From Candidatus Auribacterota bacterium (GTDB lineage Bacteria; Auribacterota; JAFGBW01; JAFGJP01), in assembly GCA_023144635.1 (NCBI GenBank), contig JAGLFH010000041.1, positions 62,001-126,000 on the forward strand: a stretch of DNA of 64,000 nucleotides, given 5' to 3'. A model generated the notes under the pieces. It made no database searches and had not been told where the DNA came from. It worked only from the letters and a program-made list of their open reading frames with translations. This document shows, piece after piece, positions 1-9,560 of the stretch (position 1 is its first letter; every line of letters begins with the position of its first letter). Both the position numbers and the translations under genes were made by a program.

Positions 1-1160
1 ACTCCCGTACCATACCATTCATTATTTTCATTCAGGTCCACTAATTTATCTTTTATACAATGGTCTCCAAGAGCTGTTCCCGGATAAGGCATGAATATTC
101 CAAAATTTGGCTGCTTTGGCTTACACTTGATCATAAGTTCTAAGGTTTCAATATCTTCTCTCTCATCCGTATAGGGAAGCCCAAGCATTGCAGCGGAGAA
201 TGTATTTATTTTATATTTTTTACATATTTCATATGCTCTTATTATTTGCTGATCACTTGTATTTCTCTTCAATAAATTTCTTCTCAGATTATCGTTACCT
301 GCTTCAATTGCAAGATGCACCGAATAACAACCTGCTTTATTTAGTAACTTAGCCATTTTATCTGTAATTACTTCTGGCCTTAAGAGGCAATAAAACGGCG
401 TTTTTATCTCTGTACTCCACCTTATGGCAAACTCTTCTAACCAGAAATCGGCTTTAAGCACAAAGACATCGTCTGAAATTCTAAACATATCAACACGATA
501 TTTATTTTTTACTTCCTTTGCCTCCTCAATAATCGAGTCGACAGAGCGTCTTCTTCTGTATTTTCCTTTTTTTTTATACAGACCTGAATAACGGTCATTA
601 AAGCAATATGAACAAGTAAACGGACACCCTCTTGATGTATATATTCCTTTTATTGGCAATCTTGACATTTCTGTATATCTATAAAGAAGATCTCTATCTA
701 TTAATGGTAGTTTATCTAAGTCACTGTATAAATCTCTTACTATTGGTTTACGATTGCTTTTTGTTATAATATTACTTATATCGTTTATATCCTTATTACT
801 TTCTAGAGCATTAACAACATCTAACAAGGCTTCATCTCCCTCACCAACACAAACTGCATCTATTCCATTCTTTTCAATAAGCTGAGCATCAAATGTAGCA
901 TGAGGGCCTCCAATAATTGTAAAAATATTATATTTATTACGTATTTCTGCATTCAATTCCATCATTATCCTATAATCTACAGACATCATACTAAAAGCCA
1001 ATATATCAGGATTAAATTCTTCAATTTTCTTTATTACTTCATTCTTTTCTATGACTGCCAATTGAGTTTTGTGCCCACTTTTTATTAAGATAGACGATAA
1101 CTGCATTACTCCCATTGGCTCAGTTTCGCCTAGAATATTAATAATAAATAGTATTTTCAT
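1..1160 (-). CDS. B12-binding radical SAM protein, 3' end cut by window edge
   Basis: The frame is open from an ATG at 1160 to the left edge, giving about 386 residues without a stop. The N-terminal ~150 residues look like a cobalamin-binding fold (start MKILFIINILGETEPMG, later IIGGPHATFDAQL and VGEGDEAL). The radical SAM motif RGCPFTCSYC follows, with Cys179, Cys183 and Cys186 to bind the [4Fe-4S] cluster. Residues further on (IEAGNDNLRRNLLKRN, MLGLPYTDERED, PYPGTALGDHC) are typical of this class. Enzymes of this type do radical methylations or rearrangements, often in glycan, lipid or antibiotic synthesis; the substrate here is unknown. Its start overlaps the stop of the upstream aminotransferase gene by 4 bp (ATGA), so the two are probably co-translated. 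It is the last visible gene of the minus-strand cluster. Confidence 0.88.
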   Translation of the reverse strand, partial: MKILFIINILGETEPMGVMQLSSILIKSGHKTQLAVIEKNEVIKKIEEFNPDILAFSMMSVDYRIMMELNAEIRNKYNIFTIIGGPHATFDAQLIEKNGIDAVCVGEGDEALLDVVNALESNKDINDISNIITKSNRKPIVRDLYSDLDKLPLIDRDLLYRYTEMSRLPIKGIYTSRGCPFTCSYCFNDRYSGLYKKKGKYRRRRSVDSIIEEAKEVKNKYRVDMFRISDDVFVLKADFWLEEFAIRWSTEIKTPFYCLLRPEVITDKMAKLLNKAGCYSVHLAIEAGNDNLRRNLLKRNTSDQQIIRAYEICKKYKINTFSAAMLGLPYTDEREDIETLELMIKCKPKQPNFGIFMPYPGTALGDHCIKDKLVDLNENNEWYGTG

Positions 1161-2437
1161 TTTATTTCTAAATTAAATTTGTTAACAATGTTTCCTATAT
1201 ATTCTAATTCATGTCGTTTTAGATTTGGAAATATAGGCAAATAAACAATCTCATCACTTATACAATCTGCTTCATAAAATTCTTTTTTTCTCTCACCATA
1301 TACCTCTTTAGTATAGGATCTTAACCAGACCAAACCACTTATATCTATTTTGTGTTGGCGCATGTATATGATAAATTCCTTCTTTTTCTTCTGTCTTAAT
1401 GCCATCTGCCAATAACTATGAGTTTCATATTCTTCAGGCTTACTTTGTAGATTTTCTCTAACACTTGGAGAAAGTTTATTGTACAATATCTCTACATTTT
1501 TTATTCTTATCTTAACTGTTTTTTTAAATACATTTAACTGACTAATAACCATCTTCATTTGAGCACTATTTGGTTGTAGATATATTTGTGGATAATATTT
1601 CTTCAATTTGTTTGTGTTTTTATAATACTTTGTTTTTATTTCGCTTTTACTGCTTTTAAAGTGTCTAATGAATTGATTGTAATTTATAATATTTATTATT
1701 TTAAACGTTATTAAATTGAATATAACTCTTTTGAGCATTAACCAAATAATAGAATATTTTATAACTTCCTTTATTATTGATATTTTATTAGGTCTATCAC
1801 ATTTATCTATTTCTTCAATTAATTTTACTTCCCGTTTTTTATCCGAAAAAAGAATAGCTCCACCACTTACACCAGTTGGATACTTTACCGGTCCAAAACT
1901 ATATAATCCAAAATCACCCCATGTCCCTGAAAATTTGTTCTTATACTTGCAACCAAAAGCTTGCGCGCAATCTTCAATTAATAATATATTTTTTTCTTTT
2001 ATTAGTTCCTTTATTTCTTCTATTTTTCCATACCAGCCAAAAAGTGGTGTTATAATTATTATTCTGGTTTTATTTGTTATGCTTTTAATAAGACATTCTT
2101 TTTTAATGATATAATTTTTATTATCAATATTGATAAATTTAACAACTAAACCGTGAGACTTGATCACTCTTATAAACCCTTCAACAGTTATAGGTCCCAT
2201 CAAAACTTCACTTCCAACTGGCAGTTTTAATGCAGACAAGAGTATATGCAAACCATTTGTTGCTGAGGATGTAGGCAATATTTTTTCAGAACCGATAACC
2301 CGACTAAATTCTTTTTTGTATTTATTTAATAAACTTTTATAATTTAACCTTGTGAATACGGTACTTGAAAGTAAATATATTATTTCCTTAAAAGTGAAAT
2401 AAAGATATGTACGAGGAATTGCTAACCTTATTTTCAT
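1157..2437 (-). CDS. DegT/DnrJ/EryC1/StrS-family PLP aminotransferase
   Basis: This 426-residue protein matches the sugar aminotransferase family. SATNGLHILLSAL (about residue 58) is the phosphate-binding start. EDCAQAFG holds Asp156, which pairs with the PLP pyridine, and Gln159. SFGPVKYPTGVSGG holds the likely PLP lysine, Lys185. These enzymes usually transaminate nucleotide-linked keto sugars to amino sugars. The spacing around the lysine (SFGPxK rather than SFHxxK) is slightly unusual, so a distant subfamily or a non-sugar substrate is possible. It starts 30 bp after the upstream radical SAM gene ends and overlaps the next gene by 4 bp, within one operon-like run. I saw no strong ribosome binding site. 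Confidence 0.87.
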   Translation of the reverse strand: MKIRLAIPRTYLYFTFKEIIYLLSSTVFTRLNYKSLLNKYKKEFSRVIGSEKILPTSSATNGLHILLSALKLPVGSEVLMGPITVEGFIRVIKSHGLVVKFINIDNKNYIIKKECLIKSITNKTRIIIITPLFGWYGKIEEIKELIKEKNILLIEDCAQAFGCKYKNKFSGTWGDFGLYSFGPVKYPTGVSGGAILFSDKKREVKLIEEIDKCDRPNKISIIKEVIKYSIIWLMLKRVIFNLITFKIINIINYNQFIRHFKSSKSEIKTKYYKNTNKLKKYYPQIYLQPNSAQMKMVISQLNVFKKTVKIRIKNVEILYNKLSPSVRENLQSKPEEYETHSYWQMALRQKKKKEFIIYMRQHKIDISGLVWLRSYTKEVYGERKKEFYEADCISDEIVYLPIFPNLKRHELEYIGNIVNKFNLEIK

Positions 2438-2467
2438 ACTATTAACTATCTTCTTTTTTATCTTAGT

Positions 2468-3913
2468 CTATAAAAAAGAATCCTTAATTGCTTTTGCTAA
2501 ACTTACTACATGAGAAACACTTGAAAATTTGATTTTTTTAATCTGGCTATATACTTTTGTTGGTCTAAAATAGAAATTGCGGAGAGCTATTTTTTGTATT
2601 TGCTTTAATCTTTTTGATGTAATTCCCATTGGCAACCAAATTGGCTCAACATCAGTATAGGAACTGTATGCTGAGTATCTATACCAGTCTTCAACAAACC
2701 CTGGATCATCTTCATCTTTTAACTTAATTTCGTTCTTATTTATTAATTCGTAATATAAACTTGTTCCAGGATATGGTGTTGTTATTGCAAATTGCGCACT
2801 CTCTAAAGGAAGATCAACAGAAAACTTCATTGTTTCAAACATTTCTTCTTCTGTTTCACCTGGAAAGCCAAGCATGAATAGGCCTGACGGCCTTATTCCC
2901 ATTTTATTTGTATTTTTAATAGCTTTTTCTATATCATTTTTTGATGCATTTTTTCTTATTTCTTTTAATATCCTTGGAGTGCCTGATTCTATACCATAAT
3001 AAACACCTGTACAGCCAGCAGCTTTCATAGCCATCAACATATCTTCAGTAATAAATTTTGCATGCCCCTCACACTCCCATGATATTTTCATATTTCTTCT
3101 TAATATTTCTTCACAGATTTTTATTATTCTTTGCTTATTAAATGTAAATAACGGATCACCAAATTCAAATATATTTATTCCATATTTATTATGCACATAG
3201 CTCATCTCATCTACGACATCAATTGGTTCTCTATATCTATATTTTTCCCTACTGCCAATGCAGCAAAAAGTACATTTATTAACACAACCTCTTGACGAAA
3301 AAAGAACATCTACATTTTTATTTTTTACTTTCTTATATTTACCATCAGTATATTTTATAAAGGGCACAAGATGTCTTGCAGGCCATGGTATTTCATCAAG
3401 TGATAATGTTTTATCATTCTTCTTATTATTTACAGCCTCCTTTCCCTTTTTCCATGAAAGATCTTTTATTTCAGAGAAAATTGTTTTATTCTTTCCTATT
3501 AAATCTAATAAATTTTTTAGAGTTTCCTCACCTTCATTATGAATAACAAAATCAGCACCAGCATTTTTTATATAAAATGATGAGAAAACAGATGCATGAA
3601 TATTTCCAAGTACTATTTTTATTTTTGGGGCTATTTTTTTTATTGCCCTCACAATAGCATATACATTTGCACCATTTGATGTTAAACAAGATATTCCTAG
3701 AATAGATGGTCCTTCGTTTAATATTGCAGCAACTGTTTTATTTACATCATAACCATAGAAATATGCATCAATTATTTTTACATTATACCCTTTTTTTTCT
3801 AAATAGGAGCCAATATACATAATTCCTGATGGTGGTAAAGGTTTGGCAAAATGTTTACCATTTCCTAATATTTTTTCCATATTTTCTGGTGGCTGTAAAA
3901 GCAATATTTTCAT
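2468..3913 (-). CDS. B12-binding radical SAM protein
   Basis: A full-length 481-residue protein. The N-terminus (MKILLLQPPENMEK, then GIMYIGSYLEKKGY and ILGISCLTSNGANVYAI) is the usual cobalamin-binding domain of class B radical SAM enzymes. SSRGCVNKCTFCC supplies the three cluster cysteines. WECEGHAKFITEDML, YYGIESGTPRILKEIRK and MLGFPGETEEEMFE are family hallmarks, and about 120 C-terminal residues form the variable substrate part. The ATG overlaps the stop of the upstream glycosyltransferase by 4 bp. Chemistry is probably radical methylation or a related reaction on a glycan, lipid or peptide. The family is certain; the substrate cannot be read from the sequence. Confidence 0.9.
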   Translation of the reverse strand: MKILLLQPPENMEKILGNGKHFAKPLPPSGIMYIGSYLEKKGYNVKIIDAYFYGYDVNKTVAAILNEGPSILGISCLTSNGANVYAIVRAIKKIAPKIKIVLGNIHASVFSSFYIKNAGADFVIHNEGEETLKNLLDLIGKNKTIFSEIKDLSWKKGKEAVNNKKNDKTLSLDEIPWPARHLVPFIKYTDGKYKKVKNKNVDVLFSSRGCVNKCTFCCIGSREKYRYREPIDVVDEMSYVHNKYGINIFEFGDPLFTFNKQRIIKICEEILRRNMKISWECEGHAKFITEDMLMAMKAAGCTGVYYGIESGTPRILKEIRKNASKNDIEKAIKNTNKMGIRPSGLFMLGFPGETEEEMFETMKFSVDLPLESAQFAITTPYPGTSLYYELINKNEIKLKDEDDPGFVEDWYRYSAYSSYTDVEPIWLPMGITSKRLKQIQKIALRNFYFRPTKVYSQIKKIKFSSVSHVVSLAKAIKDSFL

Positions 3914-5037
3914 CTTTGAACTAATGCCTCTATTTTATTTGCTGCATCATCCCAACTAAACCTATTTGTGTTTACCAATGCATTCTTTTTCATTTCATTT
4001 CGTAGATCTTTATTACTGATAATTTCTTCTAACTTATCAGCAAGTTCTTTATGGTCATTTGGTGTAACTAAGAAACCATTAAAACCATCCTTAATTATTT
4101 CATTGCTTCCAGATATTGATGTTGCTACGACAGGAAGCCCACAAGCACCTGCTTCTAAAAGAACATTCGGCATTCCCTCATAAAGAGAAGGATGCACGAG
4201 AATATCTGCTTGTTTGTAATATTCTGAAACTTTTTCCCTATTGACCCATCCAAAGTATTTTATATGTTGTGATACATTCAGTCTTTTCGAAATTATTTCC
4301 AGTTCATGCCTCAATGGACCATCACCTACAAACCATAGCTTCCATGGTTTTTCTTTACTACTTTTCAAAATAATTTGAAATGATTTCAATAAAACATCTA
4401 GTCCCTTATCTTTTGCTAATCTTCCAACATAAAGAAGTCTTTTTTCTCTTCTCTTCTTATTATTTCCAGGACAATAAATTTCCTTTGATACACCATTATG
4501 TATCACTTTTATGTCTAGTGACGGCGCCGTTTTTTTTGCAAGATTCTTTAAACCAATACTATTAGCAACAATTGCATCTGACTTTTTCCATAAATACTTG
4601 ATTATTGGCCTAAGCAATGTATGATAAAAATTTAGTTCTTTCTGTGATCCAGGCACATCCCCACCTCTTAGCATTGTTATATAAGGCACTTTCCTTAAAA
4701 ATTTTAAAAATAGTCCTGTTGGTGCTCCTGGTATTCCAAAATAGCAAACTGTCAAATCAGGAATCCATTCCCTCGTTAATTTCCACACATTGTAAAAGCT
4801 GCTAATTATAAATGTCAGCATTTCAAAAGGATTACTTACATGTATTTTATTTCTTACAGCTGGTATTCTTATCACTTGCACTTCATTTACTATTTCACTT
4901 TTCTTCAGTCCTTTAAAAGATGATGTCATAACCTTGACGTCATTATTTTTTGAAAGTTTCTCAGCCAAACAAGATGCTGCATTACCTGATCCACCACCTA
5001 CTGGCGGATATTCATAATTAACAATTAATATTTTCAT
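3910..5037 (-). CDS. GT4-family glycosyltransferase
   Basis: The 375 residues form a GT-B fold enzyme. The N-terminal half carries YEYPPVGGGSGNAASCLAEKL, the acceptor-side glycine-rich loop. The C-terminal half has HNGVSKEIYCPG, LLYVGRLAKDKGLDVLLKSF and the nucleotide-sugar motif EGMPNVLLEAGACGLPVVAT. Such enzymes transfer a sugar from a nucleotide donor with retention, at the cytoplasmic face of the membrane. The start lies 20 bp inside the 3' end of the deacetylase gene and the stop overlaps the next radical SAM gene, so it belongs to the same transcription unit. Donor and acceptor are unknown. Confidence 0.92.
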   Translation of the reverse strand: MKILIVNYEYPPVGGGSGNAASCLAEKLSKNNDVKVMTSSFKGLKKSEIVNEVQVIRIPAVRNKIHVSNPFEMLTFIISSFYNVWKLTREWIPDLTVCYFGIPGAPTGLFLKFLRKVPYITMLRGGDVPGSQKELNFYHTLLRPIIKYLWKKSDAIVANSIGLKNLAKKTAPSLDIKVIHNGVSKEIYCPGNNKKRREKRLLYVGRLAKDKGLDVLLKSFQIILKSSKEKPWKLWFVGDGPLRHELEIISKRLNVSQHIKYFGWVNREKVSEYYKQADILVHPSLYEGMPNVLLEAGACGLPVVATSISGSNEIIKDGFNGFLVTPNDHKELADKLEEIISNKDLRNEMKKNALVNTNRFSWDDAANKIEALVQR

Positions 5038-5926
5038 TTATAGAATTATAGTAATGTATATTTGTTAGATGATCAATTTCACCATTTAGTATTGATTTCA
5101 ATATATATGGTTTGAACCATGGTTCTATCCCATCTCTATAATAAATACATTTTTTTCCAATGTTCCAGCCTCTGTCTGCGGAAAAGCAGGCTTTATATCC
5201 ACTTTTAATTACTTCTATAACAGCCTCTTCAGAAATATTTGCCTTTTTACCATATGGAAATGCAAAGTATTTCACTTTTTTATTTAACTCATTTTCTATA
5301 ATACTCTTTGTATAGGTTATCTCTTTTTGCATTTCCTCATCATTGCCAATTTTTCCAATATCTTTATGCGTATAACCATGACATCCAATATCATACCCAT
5401 TCAAATTTAATTCCCTTATTTGATCCCATGTCATACTTTTCTGTATCTTGATTTTATTGAAGTGCTTTTTAAAATACTTTTTGTAATCTACCTTGTCTCT
5501 GCAGCTCATTTCGATTAATTTAGGAGTTATAAAAAATGTTGCAGGGATACTTAGTTTTTTTAAAATTGGAAATGCAACTGTATAGTTGTCAAGAAAACCA
5601 TCATCAAAAGTAATTGACAAATATTTTTTATCACTATTTAGTTCCTTAGAAGACGATATTATTTCATCCAGTTCTACTATTGTATAATTTTTATTAAGAT
5701 ACCTTATTTGATTTTCAAACAACTCTTTATTTTTATTTGATACACTATGGTAATAAATAATTCTATAATTAGCATCCATCGGTAATTCAATTTTGCTTCT
5801 GACTATTTTGTTTATAAATAAATATGGATATACCAATGATGGTATTTTGTGATATAGAGCATAAGATATTTCTGATCCTATTTTATTTATTTCGATCATA
5901 TTCTTTTTATTGCAAAAGTTATTCAA
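5018..5926 (-). CDS. polysaccharide deacetylase (CE4/NodB homology domain)
   Basis: The NodB domain is clear: LSITFDDGFLDNYTVAFPIL carries the Asp-Asp metal and base pair, and CHGYTHKDIG supplies the two metal-binding histidines of the HxxxH motif. FAFPYGKK is a third conserved motif. CE4 enzymes remove N- or O-acetyl groups from polysaccharide with a bound divalent metal. No signal peptide is evident, so it may act on a lipid-linked intermediate in the cytoplasm. The longest frame starts at a TTG at 5926; an in-frame ATG at 5899 is an equally reasonable start, and neither has a good ribosome binding site. It overlaps the downstream GT4 gene by 20 bp. Confidence 0.88.
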   Translation of the reverse strand: MNNFCNKKNMIEINKIGSEISYALYHKIPSLVYPYLFINKIVRSKIELPMDANYRIIYYHSVSNKNKELFENQIRYLNKNYTIVELDEIISSSKELNSDKKYLSITFDDGFLDNYTVAFPILKKLSIPATFFITPKLIEMSCRDKVDYKKYFKKHFNKIKIQKSMTWDQIRELNLNGYDIGCHGYTHKDIGKIGNDEEMQKEITYTKSIIENELNKKVKYFAFPYGKKANISEEAVIEVIKSGYKACFSADRGWNIGKKCIYYRDGIEPWFKPYILKSILNGEIDHLTNIHYYNSINENINC

Positions 5927-5934
5927 TTAATTTA

Positions 5935-7431
5935 TTACGGTGCATAGTGTAATAGACGCTGGAGAATATGGATATCAGGAGTTTTATAAAAAATATGTTT
6001 TTTTAATCTAAATAAGTATACTCTTCTCGCAATTTTAAAAGGTACCCTCCATATTTTTGGTAATGGAATGTCTTTGCCATTCGAAGTTAAAAAAGCACTC
6101 ATTGCAGATATTGTTTCAATGATTTTAGTTTGTTTCATGGTTAACCATGGTATTTTAATTTTCTTTCTTATAATAAAATCATACTCTATAAAATCCACTA
6201 ATTTTGTTGGTGGAATATATCCCTTTTTTATTGCTAAATTAGATAGTGGTGTACCTGGTAATGGGAGATAAATAAACATATATCTTCCCATTAATGTATT
6301 TTGATATTCTGAAAGAATATTTAAAACAAAATCTACGGATTGTTTTGTATCTTCAATAGTTTCTCCTGGCAAACCAATTATCATATTAAACCTAACATTG
6401 ATACCAGCACTGTTTAGTTTATTTAACACCGTTTTACATTCTAAATTTGTAAATTTTTTATTCAACAAATTAAATCTTACCTTTTCACTTCCAGACTCTA
6501 TACCTGTTGTAAAACTTCTTAAGCCAGAACAATAGAATAATTTTATATCTTCCTCTTTAATTTGTTTAAACTGCAATATAGTTCCATCACCTGACCATTT
6601 AATGTCGATATTATTACTTATGAGTTGTTTGGAAAATTCTTTGACTCTTTCGATCTGCAAAAAAAAGTTAGGGTCTTGAAATAATACACCATCAATATTA
6701 AATAGCTTAATTAATTTTTTGATCGTGAGCACTACTTTATCTGCTGACTTTGCACTATAATTCTTATTAAAGTGAGATGGAATTTCACAATAAGCACATC
6801 CCATTGGACACCCACGACTAGTTTCCATACATATTGCACGTTTCGCTCCTGGAGGCCAATCCTTTCTAATATATGGCTCAATATTATCTATAAGTTCATA
6901 TGGTAATTCTGGCAACTCATCTACATCTAATAGTTGTGCCATCTCATTAATTACAATTTCATTATTTTCTTTATATCCAAGACCTGGTATTTTCTTATCT
7001 AAATCATCATTCTCTATACAATATAATAGCTTCGGAAAAGCCTCTTCACCTTCACCTCTTACAATATAGTCAACAAAATCTTCTTGAATAACGCTTTTAG
7101 GTGCTTTTGTAACATGCCAACCACCCCAAACAATTTTTACATTTTTCTTTGTCTTTTTTATTAATTGTGAGCAATATATTGCGTCTGCTATAGGTGGACC
7201 TGTAAGAACACTTATTCCAACACAAATCAAACTGCTATCTTCAAGTATCTCTAGTAATGTTTTATCATCGTTTTTAACAGCTCTATCCAAGATGATTACT
7301 TCATATCTATTTGTTAATGTAGAGGCTAATGAAAGAAGAGCCATAGGCAAAGTAACAGTAAAAGATAATGATTTTAATTTATTTCCTTTCACACAAGGAT
7401 TAATAAGCAATATTTTATTCTTCTTTTTCAT
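5935..7431 (-). CDS. B12-binding radical SAM protein
   Basis: A 498-residue protein with an N-terminal cobalamin-binding domain (LLINPCVKGNKLKSLSFTVTLPMALLSLAS, WGGWHVTKAPKSV, IVRGEGEEAFPKL), followed by ETSRGCPMGCAYCEIP with the radical SAM cysteines. LFQDPNFFLQ, TGIESGSEKVRFNLL and MIIGLPGETIEDTKQ are further family motifs. It is the third B12-type radical SAM gene of the cluster. It begins 17 bp inside the end of the methyltransferase gene, which suggests coupled translation. Nothing in the variable C-terminal region (residues about 400-498) points to a particular substrate. Confidence 0.9.
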   Translation of the reverse strand: MKKKNKILLINPCVKGNKLKSLSFTVTLPMALLSLASTLTNRYEVIILDRAVKNDDKTLLEILEDSSLICVGISVLTGPPIADAIYCSQLIKKTKKNVKIVWGGWHVTKAPKSVIQEDFVDYIVRGEGEEAFPKLLYCIENDDLDKKIPGLGYKENNEIVINEMAQLLDVDELPELPYELIDNIEPYIRKDWPPGAKRAICMETSRGCPMGCAYCEIPSHFNKNYSAKSADKVVLTIKKLIKLFNIDGVLFQDPNFFLQIERVKEFSKQLISNNIDIKWSGDGTILQFKQIKEEDIKLFYCSGLRSFTTGIESGSEKVRFNLLNKKFTNLECKTVLNKLNSAGINVRFNMIIGLPGETIEDTKQSVDFVLNILSEYQNTLMGRYMFIYLPLPGTPLSNLAIKKGYIPPTKLVDFIEYDFIIRKKIKIPWLTMKQTKIIETISAMSAFLTSNGKDIPLPKIWRVPFKIARRVYLFRLKKHIFYKTPDIHILQRLLHYAP

Positions 7432-8170
7432 ACTTTACTCCACTATTATTACTCTTTCTTGCAACAATTATAATATTTTTAGCATATATTCTATCTGGAT
7501 CAAATAAGGTTTCTATTCTTACTACACTCTTTACAAAATAGTAATTTATAGTTCTTACTATGTTTTTCAATATAACTGGTTTTTGAAATAATATAATCAT
7601 TAATGTAGAAGGAATATGACATATTAGTGACAATAATCCTCCCACACGATAGGTTTCCAAAACTGTGAAACCTGCTTTTTCTGCTAAATATTTTAATCCA
7701 TAATCTGTAAATCTATAAAAGTCATGAGGGATATCATGCATATAAACTAAATGTGGAGCTGATAAAATTAAGATTCCTCCCGGTTTTAATATTCTATAAA
7801 ATTCTTTTATGACTCTAAATGGTTCATAAGCATGTTGTAATGCCTGAACACATAAAACAGTATCGATTGTTTCTGATTTTATAGAAATATCTTGCATATC
7901 ACATAAAATATCCGGCATTCTAGTCTCACTTGTTTTTTTAATATCAATAGCTATGTAGTCATTAGTAATACTTTCAACAACTTCCTTATATGCTTTTTTG
8001 CCAGCACCAGCATCAACAACAGTTCCACTAATATATTTATTAAAAAGAGGAAACAATTTTCTTGTTAAAGAATAAATCTGCGTACTTTGTCTGAAATTAT
8101 AAGGATTACCTGCAAGGTCATCATCTAACTGTTTTTGCTTTTTTTTAATAAAATTAAAAAACTTATTCAT
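7415..8170 (-). CDS. class I SAM-dependent methyltransferase
   Basis: The 251 residues show the class I fold. VVDAGAGKKAY is motif I (SAM-binding loop), YIAIDI is the end of strand 2, and SETIDTVLCVQALQHAYEP and ILKPGGILILSAPHL are the Methyltransf_11-type motifs. It probably methylates O, N or C on a sugar or lipid intermediate. YMHDIPHDFYRFTDYGL is a segment often seen in surface-glycan methyltransferases. It lies 7 bp downstream of a radical SAM gene and overlaps the next by 17 bp. Family assignment is firm; the target is not known. Confidence 0.88.
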   Translation of the reverse strand: MNKFFNFIKKKQKQLDDDLAGNPYNFRQSTQIYSLTRKLFPLFNKYISGTVVDAGAGKKAYKEVVESITNDYIAIDIKKTSETRMPDILCDMQDISIKSETIDTVLCVQALQHAYEPFRVIKEFYRILKPGGILILSAPHLVYMHDIPHDFYRFTDYGLKYLAEKAGFTVLETYRVGGLLSLICHIPSTLMIILFQKPVILKNIVRTINYYFVKSVVRIETLFDPDRIYAKNIIIVARKSNNSGVKYEKEE

Positions 8171-8177
8171 AATTAAC

Positions 8178-9554
8178 TTATCGTACAGGATATAACTTAT
8201 TTTCTATTTGATTTGATATCCATGCAAGAAGCACATGATAATCACGAAATCTTCTTATTAATTTCGGTATATCTCCCCTTAAAGCACAATTTATTACCAT
8301 TTTTATTGTATATTTTAAATTTAATCTTTTTAGAAGTTTTGGGTCATACGTTCTTATTTTTTGACCTGTTAAAGATGTTTTACCTGGATCCGGAGCATAC
8401 TCTTTCCAATCCTCAAGAGACTTAGGTAAATCTGCACCTTCTGCTTCTAATTGCCTATAATAGCGTGTGCCCGGAAATGGCATAAATGCTTGAATCGTCG
8501 GCCATGTTGAATCAAGCGAATCGAGCAAATCAAGTGTACTTTGAAATTCTTCTCGCGTTTCTGTTGGCAAATCAACTATAACTTGCGCACAAGTAAAAAT
8601 ATTTTTTTCCAATCTTAATTTTTCAAAAGCTTTTTTAATTTCAGATATTTTTAAATCCTTTGCCATATCTTTCATTAATCTTTCTGAACCTGTCTCTACA
8701 CCAAAAAGCACCCAAGCTCTTTTAAATTTTCTCAGTCTTTTCAAAAGATCATCATTTACTGTATTTGCTCTTATTTCCATCCATACAGAATATTCCGGAG
8801 ATAAATAATCTAATATTGCATAAGCTCTTTTCTTACTAGCCATAAAGTTATCATCATATAATTTTATAAGTCTATTCTTTGTTATTTTTTCACAAGCTTG
8901 GATTTCCTTAATAATTCTTTCTACACTGAACGTTCTCCATTTACTTTTATTAAATTGTTCGTTATAGCAAAAAGCACATTTAAATGGACAACCTCGGCTA
9001 GTAACAAGCATAATCTCCAAATCAAGATACTTTTTAGCTGCTACTAAATCCCACGGTAACATTGGGAGAACATCTAAATTTTTTATAAGTGATTGCTCTT
9101 TTGTTAAAATAGTTTTTCCATTTTTCCTATATGCAATTCCTTCAACGTCTTCTATTTTTCTTTTGCCTTCAATTGCTTCAATCAGCTTAGGAAAGGCAAG
9201 TTCTTCACCACGCACAATATAATCTATATCTGCAAACTCCATAGTTTGCTCCGGAAGCAAGCTTGGATGAATACCACCCCAAACTACCGGAACATCTTTT
9301 CCAACATATTTTTTTACAAATTTTGTAACCATCATTGCATCATTTATCATTGGACCAGTAAATGTTGTTACACCAACTAAATCTGGCTTAAATTCTTTGA
9401 TCTTCTTTAATGTCCAAATATCAAGATTTCTATCTAAGATCTTAACCTCATGTCCTGCTTGTCTAGTTACACCTGCAACATGCATTACAGCTAGTGGAGG
9501 ACAAATGGTTCCACGATACGTTATATTATTTGGTTGTATAAGTAATACTTTCAT
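8178..9554 (-). CDS. B12-binding radical SAM protein
   Basis: A 458-residue enzyme with an N-terminal B12-binding domain (MKVLLIQPNNITYRG, ICPPLAVMHVAGVTRQAG, WGGIHPSLLPEQTMEF, IVRGEELAFPKLIEA) and the cluster motif VTSRGCPFKCAFCYN. LFGVETGSERLMKDMAK and IVDLPTETREEFQST are conserved family segments, and FMPFPGTRYYRQLE is the usual C-terminal motif. It is the fourth B12-type radical SAM gene here, counting in gene order. The spacing to neighbours is 7 bp and 6 bp. The four are diverged enough to have separate substrates or steps. Confidence 0.9.
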   Translation of the reverse strand: MKVLLIQPNNITYRGTICPPLAVMHVAGVTRQAGHEVKILDRNLDIWTLKKIKEFKPDLVGVTTFTGPMINDAMMVTKFVKKYVGKDVPVVWGGIHPSLLPEQTMEFADIDYIVRGEELAFPKLIEAIEGKRKIEDVEGIAYRKNGKTILTKEQSLIKNLDVLPMLPWDLVAAKKYLDLEIMLVTSRGCPFKCAFCYNEQFNKSKWRTFSVERIIKEIQACEKITKNRLIKLYDDNFMASKKRAYAILDYLSPEYSVWMEIRANTVNDDLLKRLRKFKRAWVLFGVETGSERLMKDMAKDLKISEIKKAFEKLRLEKNIFTCAQVIVDLPTETREEFQSTLDLLDSLDSTWPTIQAFMPFPGTRYYRQLEAEGADLPKSLEDWKEYAPDPGKTSLTGQKIRTYDPKLLKRLNLKYTIKMVINCALRGDIPKLIRRFRDYHVLLAWISNQIENKLYPVR

Positions 9555-9560
9555 TTACAT